A stretch of 64,000 bases of DNA, taken from positions 3,725,694-3,789,693 of the forward strand of contig NZ_CH902583.1 of NCBI RefSeq assembly GCF_000152965.1. Reading direction: 5' to 3'. Positions within the stretch are counted from its first letter, which is position 1, and every line of letters starts with the position of its first letter. Below, piece by piece: positions 19,129-29,219 of the stretch. The DNA comes from Roseobacter sp. MED193. Its GTDB lineage: Bacteria; Pseudomonadota; Alphaproteobacteria; Rhodobacterales; Rhodobacteraceae. Made by a program: the position numbers and the translations under genes. The notes under the pieces are model-generated. The model saw only the letters and a program-made list of their open reading frames with translations. It had not been told where the DNA came from and ran no database searches.

Positions 19129-21369
19129 ATGGTCGAATCTACTGAATCTGAAAGTCGCAAGCTGCTTGGCCGCCTGCGAGAGGCTATGGCCGGGGAAGAT
19201 CCTGGCCAGGCCCGCCTGGACAAGATCACGCATCTGATCGGTGACAGTATCGGGACTGAGGTTTGCTCGGTCTATCTGTTTCGCGATGATGAGACGCTGG
19301 AGCTGTGTGCAAGCGAAGGGTTGAACGTCGAATCCGTGCACCAGACCCGGATGCGGATCGGCGAAGGCCTGGTGGGGCGTGTGGCTAAGTTTGGCAAGGT
19401 GATCAATACGCCAGATGCACCAAACGCCAAGGGCTTTCGCTATATGCCTGAAACAGGCGAAGAACGTTTTTCGTCTTTTCTAGGTATTCCAATCCAACGG
19501 CTTGGCGAAATGCTGGGTGTTCTGGTTGTTCAGTCCAAAGACGCGCGCGAGTTTTCAGCCGATGCGGTCTACGCCCTAGAAGTGGTGGCTATGGTCATTG
19601 CGGAAATGACCGAGCTTGGCGCCTTTGTTGGCGATGAGCCTGGCCTGTCGCCACTGCACCAACAGCCTGTTCTGTTGCCCGGAACTGCTGCTCAGGAAGG
19701 CGCTGCTGAAGGGCATGTCTGGCTGCACGAACCCCGCGTGCTGGTGACCAATCCAATTGCGGATGATCCTGAAAAAGAGCTGGAGCGTCTCACCGAGGCG
19801 GTCGAGCAGTTGCGCGTGGGCGTCGACAAGATGCTTGAGATCTCGCAGAACGGAGATAAAGAGCAGCTACAGGTTCTTGAGGCCTATCGGATGTTTGCCA
19901 ATTCCAAGGGCTGGATGCGGCGCATGGAAGAAGATATCTCTCGCGGTCTCAGCGCCGAAGCCGCAGTAGAGAAAGAGCAGTCTCAGGCCCGTGCGCGTTT
20001 GTCTCAAGTGCAGGACGCATATTTGCGGGAACGGTTGAGCGATCTGGACGATTTGTCGAACCGGTTGTTGCGCATTCTGACCGGGCAGGGGGCTGAAACC
20101 GGCGCTGAACTGCCGGACGATCCTATCCTGGTTGCGCGCAATATCGGGCCCGCTGAATTGCTGGAATATGGCCGAAACCTCAGAGGTATCGTGCTGGAGG
20201 AGGGCTCTGTTGGCTCTCATGCAGCCATAGTGGCCCGCGCCCTGGCGATTCCTTTGGTGGTGAATGCCAAACGCATCAGGAATGAAGCCCTAAACGGCGA
20301 TCATATCATGGTGGACGGAGAGCAAGGCGTGGTGCATCTGCGTCCTGACGACAGTGTCGTGAGTGCTTTTCGTGACAAGATTGCCATGTTGGCACAGGCG
20401 CAAGAACGCTACGTCTCCATCCGTGACAAGGCGGCTGTGACCCAGGATGGCCACAGGATAAATTTGGTCATGAATGCCGGCCTGATGGCCGATCTTCCCT
20501 CGCTGGAGAATTCAGGTGCCGAAGGCGTGGGTCTGTTTCGGACTGAACTTCAGTTTTTGGTGCGCAACCAAATGCCCCGTCGTTCTGAGCTGGTCACCCT
20601 GTATAAACGCGTGTTGGATTCCGCGCAGGGGAAGAGGGTTGTATTTCGAACTTTGGATATTGGTTCAGACAAAGTTCTGCCCTACATGAAGCCAAATGAC
20701 GAACCAAACCCGGCTTTGGGCTGGCGCGCTATTCGGGTAGGCTTGGACAAACCTGGGATGATGCGGATGCAGTTACAGGCGCTGATACGGGCTGCAGAAG
20801 GGCGTCCACTGACAGTGATGTTCCCCTTTGTTGCGCAGGCTGAAGAATTCCGCGCTGCGCGTAACGAGGTGAACAAGACGCTGGAGCGGGAGCGTATCCT
20901 GGGTCACGCCTTGCCAGAGAGCCTGGAAATCGGCGCTATGCTAGAGACTCCGTCCCTCGCCTTCGCCCCGCAAAAGTTTTTTGATGAGGTCGACTTTATC
21001 TCGATTGGTGGCAACGATCTGAAGCAGTTCTTCTTTGCTGCAGACCGAGAGAACGAACGGGTGCGCAAGCGCTATGATAGCCTCAATGTCAGCTTCCTCA
21101 CATTTATTGACCAAATTGTAGAGCGCTGTGCGACATCCAGCACCCCGCTCAGCTTCTGCGGCGAAGATGCAGGGCGCCCGATTGAGGCCGCCTGTCTTGC
21201 CGCTATGGGCTTGCGGACACTGTCGATGCGGCCCGCTTCAATTGGGCCTGTTAAGTCTTTGTTAATGCGGATTAACCTTGGTGACTTGAGGAAGGTCATC
21301 TTTGAGTCACGGCATCGAGGCGATCAGTCCGTTCGCGAGGCGGTCATGCGCTACCTGCGCGAGATCTAA
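19129..21369 (+). CDS. ptsP: PTS-Ntr enzyme I (GAF domain PEP-protein phosphotransferase)
   Basis: The 746-residue EI-Ntr phosphorylates the NPr-type HPr from phosphoenolpyruvate, a regulatory phosphorelay tied to nitrogen and potassium status. An N-terminal GAF domain occupies about residues 20-165 (DSIGTEVCSVYLFRDDETLE, RIGEGLVGRVAKFGKVI). The phospho-accepting His is in VGSHAAIVARALAIP near residue 364. The PEP-binding barrel includes GVGLFRTELQFL, MFPFVAQAEEF and SIGGNDLKQFFFAADR. It follows lysC by 45 bp. Confidence 0.95.
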   Translation: MVESTESESRKLLGRLREAMAGEDPGQARLDKITHLIGDSIGTEVCSVYLFRDDETLELCASEGLNVESVHQTRMRIGEGLVGRVAKFGKVINTPDAPNAKGFRYMPETGEERFSSFLGIPIQRLGEMLGVLVVQSKDAREFSADAVYALEVVAMVIAEMTELGAFVGDEPGLSPLHQQPVLLPGTAAQEGAAEGHVWLHEPRVLVTNPIADDPEKELERLTEAVEQLRVGVDKMLEISQNGDKEQLQVLEAYRMFANSKGWMRRMEEDISRGLSAEAAVEKEQSQARARLSQVQDAYLRERLSDLDDLSNRLLRILTGQGAETGAELPDDPILVARNIGPAELLEYGRNLRGIVLEEGSVGSHAAIVARALAIPLVVNAKRIRNEALNGDHIMVDGEQGVVHLRPDDSVVSAFRDKIAMLAQAQERYVSIRDKAAVTQDGHRINLVMNAGLMADLPSLENSGAEGVGLFRTELQFLVRNQMPRRSELVTLYKRVLDSAQGKRVVFRTLDIGSDKVLPYMKPNDEPNPALGWRAIRVGLDKPGMMRMQLQALIRAAEGRPLTVMFPFVAQAEEFRAARNEVNKTLERERILGHALPESLEIGAMLETPSLAFAPQKFFDEVDFISIGGNDLKQFFFAADRENERVRKRYDSLNVSFLTFIDQIVERCATSSTPLSFCGEDAGRPIEAACLAAMGLRTLSMRPASIGPVKSLLMRINLGDLRKVIFESRHRGDQSVREAVMRYLREI

Positions 21370-22002
21370 TTGGTCGCGCAGGGGCGCGGGGCTTTCTTGT
21401 CAATTCTGTTTGTCTGCTGTCGTTTTTCTGACGTCAGCCGCAGGCACTCGTCCGGAGAGCAACTTCAACGTATCGCCAGGGCGGAAAGCCCCCTTATTGG
21501 GGGGGAGAGGTGCAATTTATTCAGAAATATTGATTGTCCTATATCGTTAAAAATGGACAAAAATGAGGAAAAATTAGAGGATAATTTCCAAATATCAACT
21601 TTTTTACTAGTTTTGGAGGTCTTGAGCAGATTGCGAAGGGCAGCACGGTTTGGGATGGCACTAAAAGCTGAGTTTTCTGGCGTGTTTCGTGAGCTAGAGT
21701 TAAAGAATTCACAGTCCTTTTGTTGGTCCAAAAATTTTTTGCAATGCTAATCCACAAGTTTATCCACATAAGTGTGAGGGTTAATGTATTGTTAACCAAC
21801 ATGAATGTGGCTTTTCCTAGATGCAGGAGTGGCAGGTCCTAACAGAGGGGGCTCTTGGGCGTAGGGCTTGCGTAGGGCACATCAATCCGGCGCGTGCCAT
21901 GGGGGAGTATGCATAAATCTTCAAGTATGAAACTTTAAGCTTGAAGTTTTTTACTGCTGACCTATCCTGATCCTATCTTTTGATTTCAGGGAAGAATGGG
22001 TC
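21370..22002. other. AT-rich intergenic region with DnaA-box-like sites
   Basis: This 633-bp stretch holds no convincing gene. Part of it (about 21510-21610 and 21730-21810) is far more AT-rich than the surrounding genes. It contains TAATCCACA (21748-21756) and a perfect TTATCCACA (21760-21768), both in the same orientation and 12 bp apart, then gttaatgtattgttaacc. A CCCCCTTATTGGGGG hairpin lies at 21489-21503. The right end holds the operator-like repeats of the next operon. Confidence 0.6.
21919..21947 (+). promoter_or_regulatory. Candidate MarR-type operator upstream of the aromatic operon
   Basis: CTTCAAG (21919-21925) and CTTGAAG (21940-21946) form an inverted repeat with start points 21 bp apart. 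The second arm lies in ACTTTAAGCTTGAAGT, itself a near-palindrome with two mismatches. It is 56 bp upstream of the first operon gene and could be bound by the operon's own MarR protein (inference). Confidence 0.5.
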
Positions 22003-24297
22003 ATGAAAGTCGCATGTTTGGGAGGGGGGCCTGCGGGGCTCTATTTTGCAATCTCGCTGAAGCTGCGGCAGCCCGAGGCTGAGGTCACCGTATTTGAGCA
22101 AAATAAGGCGGATGACACCTTTGGTTGGGGGGTGGTGCTGTCGGATGATGCACTGGACAATCTAAGCCAGAATGATCCTGAATCTGCCCGGGCGATCAAA
22201 GAGAGCTTTGCCTATTGGGACGATATTGCGGTGGTGCAAGAGGGCGTGAGGACCGTCTCTCAAGGACATGGTTTTGCAGGCATCGGCCGCAAGAGATTGC
22301 TGTTGATCCTGCAAGAACGCGCACGGGCGCTTGGAGTTGATCTGCAGTTCGAAACCCGCACAAAACCTGCATCCGCCTACCAAAAAGATTACGATGTCGT
22401 GGTGGGGTGTGACGGGCTGAACTCTGCGGTTCGCAACGAATTTGCCGATCACTTCAAACCCAATATCGATGTGCGCCCCTGCAAATTTATCTGGCTTGGC
22501 ACGCATCAGAAGTTTGATGATGCGTTTACCTTTGTATTTGAAAAAACCAAACATGGCTGGGTCTGGATCCATGCCTATCAATTCGACGATGATACCGCTA
22601 CCGTGATTGTTGAATGCTCTGGCGAGACTTGGGATCGCTGGGGGTTCGAAGATATGTCCAAGGAGGAGATCATTCGTACCTGCGAAGAGATCTTTGCCGA
22701 TCATTTAGGCGGTCATGCCCTGATGTCCAATGCTGATCACCTTCGAGGCTCGGCGGTTTGGATCAACTTCCCGCGGGTGCTCTGTGACAAGTGGCACCAC
22801 GAAAACGTTGTGCTGCTGGGCGACGCCTCGGCCACCGCGCATTTCTCAATTGGTTCTGGATCCAGGTTGGCCTTTGACAGTGCCATTGCCCTGGCAGAGC
22901 TGATTTCTACCGAACAGAGCCTGGAGCGGGCCTTTGAACGCTATCAGGACGAGCGCCGCCTGGATGTGCTGCGCCTGCAGTCTGCGGCGCGCAATTCGCT
23001 GGAGTGGTTTGAAGACGTTGAGCGCTATCTTGGCATGGACCCCGTGCAGTTCAATTATTCTCTTCTTACCCGCAGCCAAAGAATCTCACATGAAAATCTG
23101 CGCTTGCGCGATCCAAACTGGCTGAAATCGGCAGAAAAGTGGTTTCAGGAAAGTTCCGGAGCGCCAGATGGTGCGCCAGTACGCCCGCCAATGTTTGCGC
23201 CCTATCATCTGCGTGGCATGGCGTTGAAAAATCGCATCGTGGTCTCTCCGATGGCACAGTATAAGGCGGTTGATGGCTGTCCGACGGATTGGCATCTGAT
23301 CCATTATGGCGAACGCGCTAAGGGCGGCGCCGGGCTTGTCTACACCGAAATGACCTGCGTCAGCCCCTCGGGCCGGATCACCCCCGGATGCCCTGGTCTC
23401 TACGCGCCGGAGCATGAAGCCGCCTGGACGCGTTTGGTGGACTTTGTGCATCAAGAGACCGATGCCAAGATCTGCTGCCAGATCGGTCATTCGGGGCGCA
23501 AGGGGTCCACACAAGTCGGCTGGGAGGAGATGGACGCGCCGCTGGCGGCGGGCAACTGGGATCTGGTTTCGGCTTCCGCTCTGTCCTGGTCGCCAAACAA
23601 TGCGGAGCCGCGCGAGATCACCCCGGCGGAAATGCAACAAATTAAGGGGGAGTTTGTCGCCTCAGTTGAAATGGCTGCGCGCTGTAGATTTGACATGATC
23701 GAACTCCATGCTGCACATGGCTATCTAATTTCATCCTTCATCTCGCCTAAATCGAACATTCGGACGGATTCCTATGGTGGCTCGCTCGACAATAGGTTGC
23801 GCTACCCGCTAGAGGTCTTTGCTGCCATGCGGGCAGCTTGGCCTGCGGATAAGCCTATGTCGGTGCGGATCTCGGCCACGGATTGGCTGGGTGAGGGGGG
23901 CGTCACACCCGAAGAGGCGGTAGAGATTGCCCGCGCCTTCTCACAGGCGGGCGTGGATATCATTGATGTTTCTGCAGGCCAGACCTCAATCGAAGGTCAG
24001 CCGGTCTACGGCCGCATGTTTCAGACGCCTTTCTCCGATCGCATTCGCAACGAAGCGGGGCTGGCAACCATGGCAGTCGGCAATATCTATGAGGCGGATC
24101 ACGCCAATTCTATCCTGATGGCGGGGCGCGCAGATCTGGTCTGCGTAGGGCGCCCACATCTGGCAGATCCTTATTGGACTTTGCATGAGGCCACTAAGAT
24201 CGGTGATCGGTTTGGTGGCTGGCCCTTGCCCTATGAGGCAGGACGCGACCAGGCTTGGCGGCTTGCGGATCGCGACGCAGAAGTGATCCGGGCATGA
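22003..24297 (+). CDS. Bifunctional aromatic-CoA monooxygenase/reductase (2-aminobenzoyl-CoA type)
   Basis: The 764-residue fusion has an N-terminal FAD monooxygenase (residues 1-385: [53 protein letters not shown]). A C-terminal old-yellow-enzyme-like FMN reductase follows (about 395-760: [51 protein letters not shown]). This architecture is that of 2-aminobenzoyl-CoA monooxygenase/reductase, also annotated as salicylyl-CoA 5-hydroxylase, which hydroxylates and reduces the ring of an aromatic CoA thioester. The adjacent CoA ligase favours the aminobenzoate reading. Confidence 0.93.
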   Translation: MKVACLGGGPAGLYFAISLKLRQPEAEVTVFEQNKADDTFGWGVVLSDDALDNLSQNDPESARAIKESFAYWDDIAVVQEGVRTVSQGHGFAGIGRKRLLLILQERARALGVDLQFETRTKPASAYQKDYDVVVGCDGLNSAVRNEFADHFKPNIDVRPCKFIWLGTHQKFDDAFTFVFEKTKHGWVWIHAYQFDDDTATVIVECSGETWDRWGFEDMSKEEIIRTCEEIFADHLGGHALMSNADHLRGSAVWINFPRVLCDKWHHENVVLLGDASATAHFSIGSGSRLAFDSAIALAELISTEQSLERAFERYQDERRLDVLRLQSAARNSLEWFEDVERYLGMDPVQFNYSLLTRSQRISHENLRLRDPNWLKSAEKWFQESSGAPDGAPVRPPMFAPYHLRGMALKNRIVVSPMAQYKAVDGCPTDWHLIHYGERAKGGAGLVYTEMTCVSPSGRITPGCPGLYAPEHEAAWTRLVDFVHQETDAKICCQIGHSGRKGSTQVGWEEMDAPLAAGNWDLVSASALSWSPNNAEPREITPAEMQQIKGEFVASVEMAARCRFDMIELHAAHGYLISSFISPKSNIRTDSYGGSLDNRLRYPLEVFAAMRAAWPADKPMSVRISATDWLGEGGVTPEEAVEIARAFSQAGVDIIDVSAGQTSIEGQPVYGRMFQTPFSDRIRNEAGLATMAVGNIYEADHANSILMAGRADLVCVGRPHLADPYWTLHEATKIGDRFGGWPLPYEAGRDQAWRLADRDAEVIRA

Positions 24298-25049
24298 ACT
24301 TTCAGGGCAAACACGTTGTAATCACTGGCGGTGGCTCGGGTCTTGGGGCGGAATTGGCCCGTCAGTTTGCGGCAAAAGAGGCCCATGTGACCATCCTTGG
24401 CCGTCGCATGGAAGCCTTGCAGGAGGTTGCCGACGAAACTGGTGCCTTGCCGCTCTCATGTGATGTGACGCAGCGCGACAGCTTGGATCTCGCAGTGTCG
24501 AAAGCCATCGCTGAACAGGGCGCGGTGGATATTGCCCTTGCCAATGCCGGCGCGGCACCCTCCAAAGCCTTTGAGCAGATGGACGAGGCGGATTTTACGG
24601 ATGCTTTGGGCGTCAACCTGCTGGGGGTGTTTAACCTTTGGCAGGCCTGCCTGCCGGGAATGAAAGCGCTGGGTTGGGGGCGGTTGATCGCTGTTGCCTC
24701 CACCGCTGGCCTGAAAGGATACCCCTATGTGTCCGGCTATTGCGCGGCAAAACACGGGGTGGTGGGTCTCACGCGGGCCTTGGCGGTTGAGTTGGCAAAA
24801 TCTGGGGTGACTGTGAATGCGCTTTGCCCTGGATTTATCGAGACGCCACTGTTGGAGGAGTCACTGGATCTGATCGTGGCAAAAACCGGCATGTCGCGAG
24901 AGCAGGCGGCCAAGTCTTTGCGCCGTGGAAATCCCCAAGACCGGTTCATCCAACCAAGCGAGGTCGCAGAAGCTGCGCTTTGGCTGGCGAGTGAGGCTTC
25001 CGGATCTGTGAACGGCAGCGCATTGCCTATTTCTGGAGGTGAAATTTGA
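24294..25049 (+). CDS. SDR family oxidoreductase
   Basis: The 251-residue NAD(P)-dependent dehydrogenase has [18 protein letters not shown] (cofactor motif), ANAGAAPS, and the catalytic Ser/Tyr/Lys in [20 protein letters not shown]. It overlaps the preceding stop codon (ATGA) and probably oxidises a hydroxyacyl-CoA intermediate after ring cleavage. That step is inferred from position only. Confidence 0.92.
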   Translation: MNFQGKHVVITGGGSGLGAELARQFAAKEAHVTILGRRMEALQEVADETGALPLSCDVTQRDSLDLAVSKAIAEQGAVDIALANAGAAPSKAFEQMDEADFTDALGVNLLGVFNLWQACLPGMKALGWGRLIAVASTAGLKGYPYVSGYCAAKHGVVGLTRALAVELAKSGVTVNALCPGFIETPLLEESLDLIVAKTGMSREQAAKSLRRGNPQDRFIQPSEVAEAALWLASEASGSVNGSALPISGGEI

Positions 25050-25507
25050 CGGATACGGAGAGTTCGAAGGATCGGTTGCGGCTTTGGCTGCGTTTGCTCA
25101 AGGCGACACGCAGTGTGGAAAGTGCCCTGCGTGAGAACCTGCGGCAAGATTTTGCGACAACCTTGCCCCGGTTCGATGTAATGGCAGCCCTGTCTCGGCA
25201 CGAGCAGGGGCTCAAGATGAGCGAATTGTCGAGCGTGCTTAAAGTCTCCAATGGGAATGTGACCGGAATTGTGGAGCGCCTGGTCGAGGATGGCCATGTG
25301 TTGCGTGAAAAGGTCCCTGGAGATCGCCGGGCCAGCCGGGTGCGGCTGACCCCAGAAGGGGTGGCAGAATTTTCCCGACAAGCCGAGGCGCACGAGGGCT
25401 GGATAGATGAGATTTTTGCTGCGGTAGCCCCAGAGGCCGCCCAGGGCATAAGCGAGGCGCTGGATGCAGTGGCGCAGCAATTGGAAGACAGGGAGAGCAC
25501 GCAATGA
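25046..25507 (+). CDS. MarR family regulator inside the aromatic operon
   Basis: The 153-residue winged-helix regulator has a recognition region [20 protein letters not shown] and the wing [13 protein letters not shown]. The start is TTG, overlapping the previous stop (TTGA), with GGAGG upstream. It also overlaps the next gene by four bases. By analogy with BadR/HbaR-type MarR proteins it may sense an aromatic-CoA intermediate and control its own operon (inference). Confidence 0.92.
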   Translation: MTDTESSKDRLRLWLRLLKATRSVESALRENLRQDFATTLPRFDVMAALSRHEQGLKMSELSSVLKVSNGNVTGIVERLVEDGHVLREKVPGDRRASRVRLTPEGVAEFSRQAEAHEGWIDEIFAAVAPEAAQGISEALDAVAQQLEDRESTQ

Positions 25508-26307
25508 CGCAGATCGACACCAAGCATTTTCTTTGTCGGGTGGAGGACGGCATCGCGACCGTTTTCCTGGACCGACCAGAACGCAAGAACCCGCTGACCT
25601 TTGAAAGCTACGGCGAGTTGCGCGATTGGTTTCGGGATCTGCACTATGACGATACGGTGAAGGCTGTGGTCTTTGCTTCTAACGGTGGGAACTTCAGCTC
25701 AGGCGGTGATGTGCATGATATCATTGGCCCGCTGACCAAAATGAGCATGAAGGAGTTGCTCGCATTTACCCGCATGACCGGCGATTTGGTTAAGGCGATT
25801 GTCAATTGCGGCAAGCCAGTCATTGCGGCGATTGATGGCATTTGTGTTGGTGCAGGTGCGATTATCGCCATGGCCTCGGATCTGCGTATTGCCACGCCTG
25901 AGGCAAAGACGGCCTTTCTGTTTACGCGTGTTGGCCTTGCCGGCTGTGACATGGGAGCCTGTGCGATCCTGCCCCGCATCATCGGACAGGGGCGCGCGGC
26001 AGAGCTGCTTTATACGGGCCGCTCAATGAGTGCAGAAGAGGGCGCAGCCTGGGGCTTTCATAACAAGTTGGTTGCCGCCTCAGATCTCGAGGCAGAGGCC
26101 CATGCCCTGGCGGAGCGTATCGCCGCGGGGCCGAACTTTGGCAATATGATGACCAAGACCATGTTGGCGCAGGAATGGTCGATGTCGATTGAACAGGCCA
26201 TTGAGGCCGAAGCGCAGGCCCAGGCGATCTGTATGCAGACGGCCGATTTTGAGCGTGCCTATCATGCCTTTGTGAACAAGGAAAAACCGGTTTTTGAAGG
26301 TGATTAA
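25504..26307 (+). CDS. Enoyl-CoA hydratase family protein
   Basis: The 267-residue crotonase-fold protein has the CoA/oxyanion motifs [19 protein letters not shown] and [20 protein letters not shown]. The usual second catalytic region ([17 protein letters not shown]) carries Asp and Cys rather than the two-Glu pair of classic hydratases, so it may be a specialised ring-opening or hydration enzyme. It is translationally coupled to the MarR gene. Confidence 0.9.
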   Translation: MTQIDTKHFLCRVEDGIATVFLDRPERKNPLTFESYGELRDWFRDLHYDDTVKAVVFASNGGNFSSGGDVHDIIGPLTKMSMKELLAFTRMTGDLVKAIVNCGKPVIAAIDGICVGAGAIIAMASDLRIATPEAKTAFLFTRVGLAGCDMGACAILPRIIGQGRAAELLYTGRSMSAEEGAAWGFHNKLVAASDLEAEAHALAERIAAGPNFGNMMTKTMLAQEWSMSIEQAIEAEAQAQAICMQTADFERAYHAFVNKEKPVFEGD

Positions 26308-26345
26308 GCTGATAAGGAGCCGCTTGGGGCGGGGCTGGGATGCCT

Positions 26346-26373
26346 CCGGCGGGAATATTTTTGGAAAGATGAA
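26346..26373. repeat. Dispersed intergenic repeat, inverted copy 3
   Basis: ccggcgggaatatttttgga followed by aagatgaa is the inverted and slightly degenerate form of the unit at 4969 and 10972. It occupies the only larger gap (81 bp) within the aromatic operon and could attenuate or process the transcript. Confidence 0.5.
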
Positions 26374-26388
26374 ACTGTGAGGTGACAG

Positions 26389-27549
26389 ATGGCGGACCGG
26401 ACCTTTTTGAGCTGGCCATTCTTTGAGGATCGGCACCGGGAACTCGCCCGGGAGCTGGATCGCTGGGCCGACCAGACGCTGGGACATATCGATCACGCGG
26501 ATGTCGATGGGGCCTGCCGCAACCTGGTTGCCGCTTTGGGAGAGGCCGGATGGGCGCAGCACAGTGGTGCGATGGCGGGCGAGAGTCTGGATGTGCGCAC
26601 GCTCTGCCTGATCCGGGAGACATTGGCACGCCATGATGGGCTGGCTGATTTTGCCTTTGCCATGCAGGGGCTGGGAACCGGAGCGATCTCGTTGTTTGGT
26701 ACCGAAGCTCAGCAGGCGGAGTGGCTGCCTTTGACCCGCAGTGGCAAGGCTATTTCCGCTTTTGCGCTCACTGAACCGCGCTCAGGCTCAGATGTGGCCA
26801 ATTCCACTATGACGGCCACTTTGGACGGCGAAGACTACGTGTTGAATGGGGAAAAAACCTGGATTTCCAACGGCGGCATTGCCGATGTTTACACCCTGTT
26901 TGCACGCACCGGGGAGGGGCCAGGGGCCAAAGGCTTGTCTGCCTTTATTGTGCCGGCTGGGTTGCCAGGGTTTGAGGTGGTGGCGCGCCAGCAGGTGATT
27001 GCGCCGCATCCTTTGGCGACATTGCAATTTAGCGATTGCCGCATTCCCAAATCGGCGCTTTTGGGCCAACCCGGCGGTGGCTTTAAGATTGCGATGTCGG
27101 TACTTGATGTCTTTAGATCAACAGTGGCGGCGGCCGCACTTGGCTTTGCCCGCCGTGCTTTGGATGAAGCGCTGCACAGGGTCTCTACCCGTCAGGTGCA
27201 GGGGGCGCCGCTGTTTGATCTGCAGATGGTACAGGGGCACATTGCGGATATGGCGCTGGACGTTGATGCGGCGGCTCTGTTGGTCTATCGCGCAGCCTGG
27301 GCCAAAGATAGCGGCGCCATGCGTGTTACCCGCGAGGCGGCCATGGCCAAGTTGTTTTCCACTGACCAAGCGCAGCAGGTTATCGACAAAGCTGTGCAGT
27401 TACATGGCGGCGACGGAGTGCGGCATGGGCAAAAGGTCGAAGAGTTATACCGTGATATCAGGGCTTTGCGTATCTATGAGGGGGCCTCGGATGTGCAGCG
27501 GGTGGTGATTGCCCGCCAGACCCTTGGCGCGTTTGAAGGAGGGAAGTGA
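26389..27549 (+). CDS. Acyl-CoA dehydrogenase
   Basis: The 386-residue FAD enzyme has the family signatures [40 protein letters not shown] and [20 protein letters not shown] followed by [22 protein letters not shown]. It fits a beta-oxidation-like step on the opened ring. One base separates its stop from the ligase start. Confidence 0.94.
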   Translation: MADRTFLSWPFFEDRHRELARELDRWADQTLGHIDHADVDGACRNLVAALGEAGWAQHSGAMAGESLDVRTLCLIRETLARHDGLADFAFAMQGLGTGAISLFGTEAQQAEWLPLTRSGKAISAFALTEPRSGSDVANSTMTATLDGEDYVLNGEKTWISNGGIADVYTLFARTGEGPGAKGLSAFIVPAGLPGFEVVARQQVIAPHPLATLQFSDCRIPKSALLGQPGGGFKIAMSVLDVFRSTVAAAALGFARRALDEALHRVSTRQVQGAPLFDLQMVQGHIADMALDVDAAALLVYRAAWAKDSGAMRVTREAAMAKLFSTDQAQQVIDKAVQLHGGDGVRHGQKVEELYRDIRALRIYEGASDVQRVVIARQTLGAFEGGK

Positions 27550-27550
27550 G

Positions 27551-29164
27551 ATGTTGGGAGCCAGCGCGCATATCGATACATTCACCCGTGACAACTTACC
27601 ACCGCAGGACCAATGGCCGGAATTCCTGCTGGAGGGGTTTGATTACCCTGAGCAGTTGAATGTCGGGGTCGAGCTGACAGATGCCATGGTTGCCAAAGGT
27701 TTTGGTGACCATACGGCTCTGATTGGGAACGGACGGCGGCGGACCTATAAAGAACTGGCGGATTGGACCAATCGATTGGCCCATGTCCTAAGCGAGGATC
27801 TGGGTATCAGGCCGGGTAACCGTGTCTTGATCCGGTCTGCCAACAATCCGGCCATGGTGGCCTGCTGGTTGGCGGCGACGAAAGTGGGCGCGGTGGTGGT
27901 CAATACCATGCCGATGCTGCGGGCGGGGGAATTGGGACAGATTGTCGACAAGGCCGAGATCAGCCATGCGCTCTGTGATACCCGGCTCATGGAAGAGCTG
28001 GTGACCTGTGCCAAGACATCCGACTATCTGAAATCGGTTGTTGGCTTTGACGGCACCTTGAACCATGACGCCGAACTGGACCGTTTGGCCCTGGAAAAAC
28101 CGGTCAGTTTTGAGGCGGTGCAGACCGGTCGCGATGATGTGGCCTTGCTGGGGTTCACTTCGGGCACTACGGGAGCCCCTAAGGCGACGATGCATTTTCA
28201 CCGGGATTTGTTGATCATCGCCGATGGCTATGCGCAGGAGGTGCTGGATGTCCAACCTGAGGATGTTTTTGTTGGTTCGCCGCCCTTGGCCTTTACCTTT
28301 GGTCTCGGGGGCTTGGCGATTTTTCCGCTGCGGTTTGGCGCTGCCGCCACACTGTTGGAGAATGCTTCTCCTCCCAACCTGATCGAGATTATTCAGAAAT
28401 ACCGCGCGACGGTGTGTTTTACCGCGCCAACGGCCTACCGGGTAATGTTGCAGGCGATGGAGCAGGGGGCAGATCTATCTTCGCTGCGCGCGGCTGTTTC
28501 TGCTGGTGAGACCCTGCCGTCGCCGGTCTATGAGGACTGGATGGCCAAGACCGGTAAACCGATGCTGGATGGGATCGGTGCTACAGAGATGCTGCATATC
28601 TTTATTACCAATCGTTTCTCAGATCACCGTCCAGCCTGCACCGGTAAACCGGTAAGCGGCTATCAGGTGCGCGTTCTGGATCAGGACGGAAATGAGGTCC
28701 CACGTGGGGAGATAGGACGGTTGGCGGTCAAAGGACCGACGGGATGCCGCTATCTGGCGGATGATCGGCAGGCCTCCTATGTGCAGGATGGCTGGAATGT
28801 GACAGGGGACAGTTTCACCATGGACGCCGAAGGCTATCTGCATTTTGCTGCTCGTAACGACGATATGATCATCTCATCCGGCTACAATATTGCAGGACCC
28901 GAGGTGGAGGCGGCACTCCTGTCGCATGAGGCCGTGTCGGAATGCGCGGTGATTGGAACGCCAGATGAGGCGCGCGGCTCAATTGTTGAAGCCCATGTGG
29001 TGCTTTCTGCAGGGCATATTCCATCTGAGGCCTTGGTGAAGCTGTTGCAAGACCATGTGAAGGCCAGTATCGCGCCCTTTAAATACCCGCGTTCCGTGGT
29101 TTTTGCCAAAGACTTGCCAAAGACCGAAACGGGTAAAATCCAACGTTTTCGGCTAAAATCTTAG
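27551..29164 (+). CDS. 2-aminobenzoate-CoA ligase or related benzoate-CoA ligase
   Basis: The 537-residue ANL superfamily AMP-forming ligase activates the aromatic acid as its CoA thioester. It has the P-loop LLGFTSGTTGAPKATMHFHR, the GATEML motif in MLDGIGATEMLHIFI, ARNDDMIISSGYNIAGPEVE, and the C-terminal catalytic Lys in LPKTETGKIQRF. Similarity to benzoate-CoA ligases and the neighbouring monooxygenase/reductase suggest anthranilate as substrate. Confidence 0.9.
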   Translation: MLGASAHIDTFTRDNLPPQDQWPEFLLEGFDYPEQLNVGVELTDAMVAKGFGDHTALIGNGRRRTYKELADWTNRLAHVLSEDLGIRPGNRVLIRSANNPAMVACWLAATKVGAVVVNTMPMLRAGELGQIVDKAEISHALCDTRLMEELVTCAKTSDYLKSVVGFDGTLNHDAELDRLALEKPVSFEAVQTGRDDVALLGFTSGTTGAPKATMHFHRDLLIIADGYAQEVLDVQPEDVFVGSPPLAFTFGLGGLAIFPLRFGAAATLLENASPPNLIEIIQKYRATVCFTAPTAYRVMLQAMEQGADLSSLRAAVSAGETLPSPVYEDWMAKTGKPMLDGIGATEMLHIFITNRFSDHRPACTGKPVSGYQVRVLDQDGNEVPRGEIGRLAVKGPTGCRYLADDRQASYVQDGWNVTGDSFTMDAEGYLHFAARNDDMIISSGYNIAGPEVEAALLSHEAVSECAVIGTPDEARGSIVEAHVVLSAGHIPSEALVKLLQDHVKASIAPFKYPRSVVFAKDLPKTETGKIQRFRLKS

Positions 29165-29171
29165 TGCGGGG

Positions 29172-29209
29172 CAGGGGCGGATCTGTTTGATTACAGTCTG
29201 TCGCCCCTG
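29172..29209. terminator. Hairpin between convergent genes
   Basis: CAGGGGCG (29172-29179) pairs with CGCCCCTG (29202-29209) across a 22-base loop. It lies between the convergent ligase and quinone-reductase genes. No strong T-tract is seen. Confidence 0.4.
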
Positions 29210-29219
29210 TCGAACTGTA

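Noticed and set aside
21370-21750. A 126-codon frame after ptsP
   Set aside because: It has no ribosome-binding site, unusual codon use and crosses the AT-rich patch; it looks like chance.
21400-22000. Calling this region the chromosomal replication origin
   Set aside because: There are only two DnaA-box-like sites and no dnaA, parAB, gidA or hemE nearby; the evidence supports no more than a DnaA-binding candidate.
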